Source of the DNA: Axinella damicornis
Taxonomy: Eukaryota > Porifera > Demospongiae > Axinellida > Axinellidae
DNA length: 64,000 bases
NCBI GenBank assembly: GCA_963931865.1
Contig: OZ007505.1
Span: 11,999,101-12,063,100 of the forward strand
Direction of reading: 5' to 3'
Under the pieces are notes generated by a model. That model saw only the letters and a list, made by a program, of their open reading frames with translations, was not told the origin of the DNA and ran no database searches. Positions within the stretch are counted from its first letter, which is position 1. Each line of letters begins with the position of its first letter. The position numbers and the translations under genes are program-made. This document shows positions 58,322-64,000 of the stretch, piece by piece.

Positions 58322-59630
58322 GTGGCTATCCTTTCCCTATGCATGCATTTTCATTGTGTTTTGCATTCGATTTTTAATGCATTCCAACATTTCTCATCGT
58401 CCTTCCCTACTTACTCTTCCCATTCAGCTGCAGTGCCTACCAGACTTCTGATGGCGCATCCCCCGGCTTCAGGACTGGGTACTTATACACGATGGCGGTG
58501 GAGCATTCTCTTCTGGTATAGAAGATGGCGGTGTAGCATTCTCTACTGTTATACAGGATGGCGGTGGAGTATTCTCTACTCCGGAGACGTAGGAGTTGAA
58601 GATCGTAGCGTGGAGACGGTGTGAGTTGACATATGGCTAACCTTTCCCTATGCATGCATATTCAATGCGTTTTGCCGTCGATTTTTAATTCAGGCCAACA
58701 TTTCACTTCGTCCTTCTCCACTTACTCTGCCATGCAGCTGTAGTGCCTTCCAGACTTCTGATAGCGGTTCCCCCGGCTTCAGCACTGGGTTCGAATACAC
58801 GATGGCGGTGGAGCATTCTTTTCTGGTATTCAGGATGGCGATGGAGCATTCTCTACTGATATACAGGATGGCGGTGGAGCATTCTCTACAGGTATACAGG
58901 ATGGCGGTGGAGCATTCTCTACTCCGGAGACGTAGGAGTTGAAGATCGTAGCGTGGAGACGGTGTGAGTTGACATATGGCTAACCTTTCCCTATGCATGC
59001 ATATTCAATGCGTTTTGCCGTCGATTTTTAATTCAGGCCAACATTTTACATCGTCCTTCTCCACTCACTCTGACCAAGCAGCTGTAGTGCCTTCCAGATT
59101 TCTGATAGCGCATCCCCCGGCTTCAGCACTGGGTTCGAATACACGATGGCGGTGGAGCATTCTCTTCTGGTATTCAGGATGGCGATGGAGCATTCTCTAC
59201 TGGTATACAGGATGGCGGCGGAGCATTCTCTACTGGTATACAGGATGGCGGTGGAGCATTCTCTACTCCGGAGATGTAGGAGTTGAAGATCGTAGCGTGG
59301 AGACGGTGTGAGTTGACATATGGCTAACCTTTCCCTATGCATGCATATTCAATGCGTTTTGCCGTCGATTTTTAATTCAGGCCAACATTTCACATCGTCC
59401 TTCTCCACTTACTCTGCCCATGCAGCTGTAGTGCCTTCCAGACTTCTGATAGCGGTTCCCCCGGCTTCAGCACTGGGTTCGAATACACGATGGCGGTGGA
59501 GCATTCTCTTCTGGTATTCAGGATGGCGATGGAGCATTCTCTACAGGTATACAGGATGGCGGTGGAGCATTCTCTACTCCGGAGACGTAGGAGTTGAAAA
59601 TCGTAGCGTGGAGACGGTGTGAGTTGACAT

Positions 59631-60940
59631 ATGGCTATCCTTTGCCTATGAATGCATATTCAATGCGTTTCTCATTCGATTTTTAATTCAGTCCAACATT
59701 TCTCATCGTCCTTCTCTACTTACTCTTCCCATGCAGCTGTAGTGCCTACCAGACTTCTGATAGTGCATCCCCCGGCTTCAGCACTGGGTACTTATACACG
59801 ATGGCGGTGGAGCATTCTCTTCTGGTATACAAGATGGCGGTGGAGCATTCTCTACTGGTATACAGGATGGCGGTGGAGCATTCTCTACTGGTATACAGGA
59901 TGGCGGTGGAGCATTCTCTACTCCGGAGACGTGGGAGTTGAAGATCGTAGCGTGGAGACGTTGTGAGTTGAGATGTGGCTATCCTTTCCCTGTGCATGCA
60001 TATTCAATGTGTTTCGCATTCGATTTTTAATTCAGTCCAACATTTCACATCGTCCTTCTCTACTTTCTCTACCCATGCAGCTGTAGTGCCTACCAGACTT
60101 CTGATAGCGCATCCCCAGGCTTCAGCACTGGGTACTTATACACGATGGCGGTGGAGCATTCTCTTCTGGTATACAAGATGGCGGTGGAGCATTCTCTACT
60201 GGTATACAGGATGGCGGTGGAGCATTCTCTACTCCGGAGACGTAGGAGTTGAAAATCGTAGCGTGGAGACGGTGTGAGTTGACATATGGCTATCCTTTGC
60301 CTATGAATGCATATTCAATGCGTTTCGCATTCGATTTTTAATTCAGTCCAACATTTCTCATCGTCCTTCTCTACTTACTCTTCCCATGCAGCTGTAGTGC
60401 CTACCAGACTTCTGATAGTGCATCCCCCGGCTTCAGCACTGGGTACTTATTCACGATGGCGGTGGAGCATTCTCTTCTGGTATACAAGATGGCGGTGGAG
60501 CATTCTCTACTGGTATACAGGATGGCGGTGGAGCATTCTCTACTGGTATACAGGATGGCGGTGGAGCATTCTCTACTCCGGAGACGTGGGAGTTGAAGAT
60601 CGTAGCGTGGAGACGTTGTGAGTTGAGATGTGGCTATCCTTTCCCTGTGCATGCATATTCAATGTGTTTCGCATTCGATTTTTAATTCAGTCCAACATTT
60701 CACATCGTCCTTCTCTACTTACTCTGCCCATGCAGCTGCAGTGCCTACCAGACTTCTGATAGCGCATCCCCCGGCTTCAGGACTGGGTACTTATACACGA
60801 TGGCGGTGGAGCATTCTCTTCTGGTTTACAAGATGGCGGTGGAGCATTCTCTACTGGTATACAGGATGGCGGTGGAGCATTCTCTACTCCGGAGACGTAG
60901 GAGTTGAAGATCGTAGCAAGGAGACGGTGTTAGTTGACAT
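59631..60940 (+). repeat. Local dimer duplication, offset 655 bp
   Basis: 59631-60050 and 60286-60705 share the rare TTTGCCTATGAATGCATATT start, a four-repeat 344-bp-type unit and a GGAGACGTGGGAG variant. The match weakens in the following unit. Confidence 0.85.
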
Positions 60941-63900
60941 ATGGCTAACCTTTCCCTATGCATGCATATGCAATGCGTTTTGCCGTCGATTTTTATTTCA
61001 GGCCAACATTTCACATCGTCCCTCTCCACTTACTCTGCCCATGCAGCTGTAGTGCCTTCCAGACTTCTGATAGCGCATCCCCCGGTTTCAGCACTGGGTT
61101 CGAATACACGATGGCGGTGGAGAATTCTCTTCTTGTATTCAGGATGGCGACGGAGCATTCTCTACTGGTATACAGGATGGCGGTGGAGCATTCTCTACTG
61201 GTATACAGGATGGCGGTGGAGCATTCTCTACTCCGGAGACGTAGGAGTTGAAAATCGTAGCGTGGAGACGGTGTGAGTTGACATATGGCTATCCTTTCCC
61301 TATGAATGCATATTCAATGCGTTTCACATTCGATTTTTAATTCAGTCCAACATTTCTCATCGTCCTTCTCTACTTACTCTTCCCATGCAGCTGTAGTGCC
61401 TACCAGACTTCTGATAGTGCATCCCCCGGCTTTTGGAAAAAGGGTACTTATACACGATGGCGGTGGAGCATTCTCTTCTGGTATACAAGATGGCGGTGGA
61501 GCATTCTCTTCTGGTATACAAGATGGCAGTGGAGCATTCTCTATTGGTATACAGGATGGCGGTGGAGCATTCTCTACTCCGGAGACGTAGGAGTTGAACA
61601 TCGTAGCGTGGAGACGTTGTGAGTTGAGATGTGGCTATCCTTTCCCTGTGCATGCATATTCAATGTGTTTCGCATTCGATTTTTAATTCAGTCCAACATT
61701 TCACATCGTCCTTCTCTACTTTCTCTACCCATGCAGCTGTAGTGCCTACCAGACTTCTGATAGCGCATCCCCAGGCTTCAGCACTGGGTACTTATACACG
61801 ATGGCGGTGGAGCATTCTCTTCTGGTATACAAGATGGCGGTGGAGCATTCCCTACTGGTATACAGGATGGCGGTGGAGCATTCTCTACTCCGGAGACGTA
61901 CGAGTTGAAGATCGTAGCGTGGAGACGTGTGAGTTGACATATGGCTAACCTTTCCCTATGCATGCGTATTCAATGCGTTTTGCCGTCGATTTTTAATTCA
62001 GGCCAACATTTCACATCGTCCTTCTCCACTTACTCTGCCCATGCAGCTGTAGTGCCTTCCAGACTTCTGATAGCGGTTCCCCAGGCTTCAGCACTGGGTT
62101 CGAATACACGATGGCGGTGGAGCATTCTCTACAGGTATACAGGATGGCGGTGGAGCATTCTCTACTCCGGAGACGTAGGAGTTGAAGATCGTAGCGTGGA
62201 GACGGTGTGAGTTGACATATGGCTATCCTTTCCCTATGCATCCATATTCAATGCGTTTTGCAAACGATTTTTAATTCAGGCCAACATTTCACATTGTCCT
62301 TCTCCATTTACTCTTCCCATGCAGCTGTAGTGTCTTCCAGACTTCTGATAGCGCATCCCCCGGCTTCAGCACTGGGTACGAATACACGATGGCGGTGGAG
62401 CATTCTCTTCCGGTATTCAGGATGGCGATGGAGGATTCTCTACTGGTATACAAGATGGCGGTGGAGCATTCTCTACTGGTATACAGGATGGCGGTGGAGC
62501 ATTCTCTACTCCGGAGACGTAGGAGTTGAAAATCGTAGCGTGGAGACGGTGTGAGTTGACATGTGGCTATCCTTTCCCTATGCATGCATATTCAATGCGT
62601 TTTGCATTCGATTTTTAATGCATTCCAACATTTCTCATCGTCCTTCCCTACTTACTCTTCCCATTCAGCTGCAGTGCCTACCAGACTTCTGATGGAGCAT
62701 CCCCCGGCTTCAGGACTGGGTACTTATACACGATGGCGGTGGAGCATTCTCTTCTGGTATAGAAGATGGCGGTGTAGCATTCTCTACTGTTATACAGGAT
62801 GGCGGTGGAGTATTCTCTACTCCGGAGACGTAGGAGTTGAAGATCGTAGCGTGGAGACGGTGTGAGTTGACATATGGCTAACCTTTCCCTATGCATGCAT
62901 ATTCAATGCATTTTGCCGTCGATTTTTAATTCAGGCCAACATTTCACATCGTCCTTCTCCACTTACTCTGCCCATGCAGCTGTAGTGCTTTCCAGACTTC
63001 TGATAGCGGTTCCCCCGGCTTCAGCACTGGGTTCGAATACACGATGGCGGTGGAGCATTCTCTTCTGGTATTCAGGATGGCGATGGAGCATTCTCTACTG
63101 GTATACAGGATGGCGGTGGAGCATTCTCTACAGGTATACAGGATGGCGGTGGAGCATTCTCTACTCCGGAGACGTAGGAGTTGAAGATCGTAGCGTGGAG
63201 ACGGTGTGAGTTGACATATGGCTATCCTTTCCCTATGCATCCATATTCAATGCGTTTTGCAAACGATTTTTAATTCAGGCCAACATTTCACATTGTCCTT
63301 CTCCATTTACTCTTCCCATGCAGCTGTAGTGTCTTCCAGACTTCTGATAGCGCATCCCCCGGCTTCAGCACTGGGTACGAATACACGATGGCGGTGGAGC
63401 ATTCTCTTCCGGTATTCAGGATGGCGATGGAGGATTCTCTACTGGTATACAAGATGGCGGTGGAGCATTCTCTACTGGTATACAGGATGGCGGTGGAGCA
63501 TTCTCTACTCCGGAGACGTAGGAGTTGAAGATCGTAGCGTGGAGACGGTGTGAGTTGACATGTGGCTATCCTTTCCCTATGCATGCATATTCAATGCGTT
63601 TTGCATTCGATTTTTAATTCAGTCCAACATTTCTCATCGTCCTTCCCTACTTACTCTTCCCATGCAGCTGCAGTGCCTACCAGACTTCTGATAGCGCATC
63701 CCCCGGCTTCAGGACTGGGTACTTATACACGATGGCTGTGGAGCATTCTCTTCTGGTATACAAGATGGCGGTGTAGCATTCTCTACTGTTATACAGGATG
63801 GCGGTGGAGTATTCTCTACTCCGGAGACGTAGGAGTTGAAGATCGTAGCGTGGAGACGGTGTGAGTTGACATATGGCTAACCTTTCCCTATGCATGCATA

Positions 63901-64000
63901 TTCAATGCGTTTTGCCGTCGATTTTTAATTCAGGCCAACATTTCACATCGTCCTTCTCCACTTACTCTGCCCATGCAGCTGTAGTGCCTTCCAGACTTCT

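Larger units (their letters stand above)
29437..64000. repeat. Satellite-like array, about 105 monomers of 311 bp +/- n x 33 bp, continuing past the window
   Basis: Head-to-tail monomers without interruption. Landmarks per unit: GTGTGAGTTGACATGTGGCT; ATCCTTTCCCTATGCATGCA; TCGATTTTTAATTCAGTCCA; CTTACTCTTCCCATGCAGCT; GACTTCTGATAGCGCATCCC; GGCTTCAGCACTGGGTAC; two to five 33-bp repeats GATGGCGGTGGAGCATTCTC-TACTGGTATACAG; then CTCCGGAGACGTAGGAGTTG and AAGATCGTAGCGTGGAGACG. Unit spacings seen are 278, 311, 344 and 377, with a 371/338 class carrying a private 6-bp deletion. Open frames of 60-120 codons occur on both strands in nearly every unit because 33 is divisible by 3. The unit length itself is 2 modulo 3, so no frame crosses units. 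It could be a satellite, an expanded exon cassette, or both. Confidence 0.98.

Noticed and set aside
29437..64000. About 100 similar 60-120-codon ORFs on both strands, as a tandem protein-coding gene family
   Set aside because: Frames are open on both strands in the same DNA because the 33-bp core is a multiple of three and stop-poor. Unit length is 2 modulo 3, no consistent start context is seen, and copies are too recently homogenised for openness to show selection.
29437..64000. CRISPR-like array with 33-bp repeats
   Set aside because: The 33-bp repeats are directly adjacent without unique spacers, and the larger spacing is itself repetitive. The genome is eukaryotic and there are no cas genes.

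Overview
This window is eukaryotic, and almost certainly animal. It has short GT-AG introns, one intron-rich ciliary gene (a SPAG16/PF20 homologue), a tRNA-derived SINE, many short foldback DNA elements and a large satellite-like array. No prokaryotic operon, rRNA or phage feature is visible. The dense short inverted-repeat elements and compact introns would fit a marine invertebrate, possibly a sponge, but the sequence alone does not fix the species.

Layout. (1) 870-6669, minus strand: a SPAG16/PF20-like gene. I traced 17 exons from the start codon (6667-6669) through the N-terminal acidic region, the LisH-like segment, the coiled coil and the first WD40 repeats. The 3' end was not found in the window. 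Identity is firm, but the reading frame breaks at two exon-internal sites and is out of register at two more junctions. (2) 7.3-9.2 kb: two well-bounded non-autonomous DNA elements (568 bp with TTGAA target duplications, 590 bp with a 9-bp duplication) and a 64-bp tandem duplication. (3) 10576-12619, plus strand: six phase-compatible exons forming the 3' end of an unrecognised gene, with a 29-bp minisatellite at two places. (4) 12.6-21.7 kb: inverted-repeat elements, an exon duplicated in inverted orientation (15306-15540 against 17295-17529), a minus-strand ORF interrupted by one TGA that may be a transposon-type domain, and many foldbacks. (5) 21.7-27.6 kb: parts of unrecognised plus-strand genes (terminal exon ending at 21827; exon 23092-23299; last two exons 25738-26268), a SINE, and five more inverted-repeat elements. 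(6) 29437 to the window end: about 34.5 kb of one head-to-tail array, roughly 105 monomers, running off the right edge.

The array is the outstanding feature. Monomers are 311 bp, or 311 plus or minus multiples of 33 bp, because each carries an internal minisatellite of two to five 33-bp repeats. At least two monomer classes alternate. Runs of monomers are duplicated as blocks: about 7.5 kb near 31.8-39.3 kb recurs at 41.2-52.1 kb, split by an extra 3.67 kb, and smaller recent duplications lie near 44-47 and 55-61 kb. Each monomer keeps a pyrimidine-rich CAG acceptor-like motif and a GTGAGT donor-like motif about 193 bp apart, so it looks like a tandemly amplified exon/intron cassette. Each 33-bp repeat carries a GATGGCGG core resembling the YY1 binding motif. 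I see no convincing protein-coding signal across monomers.
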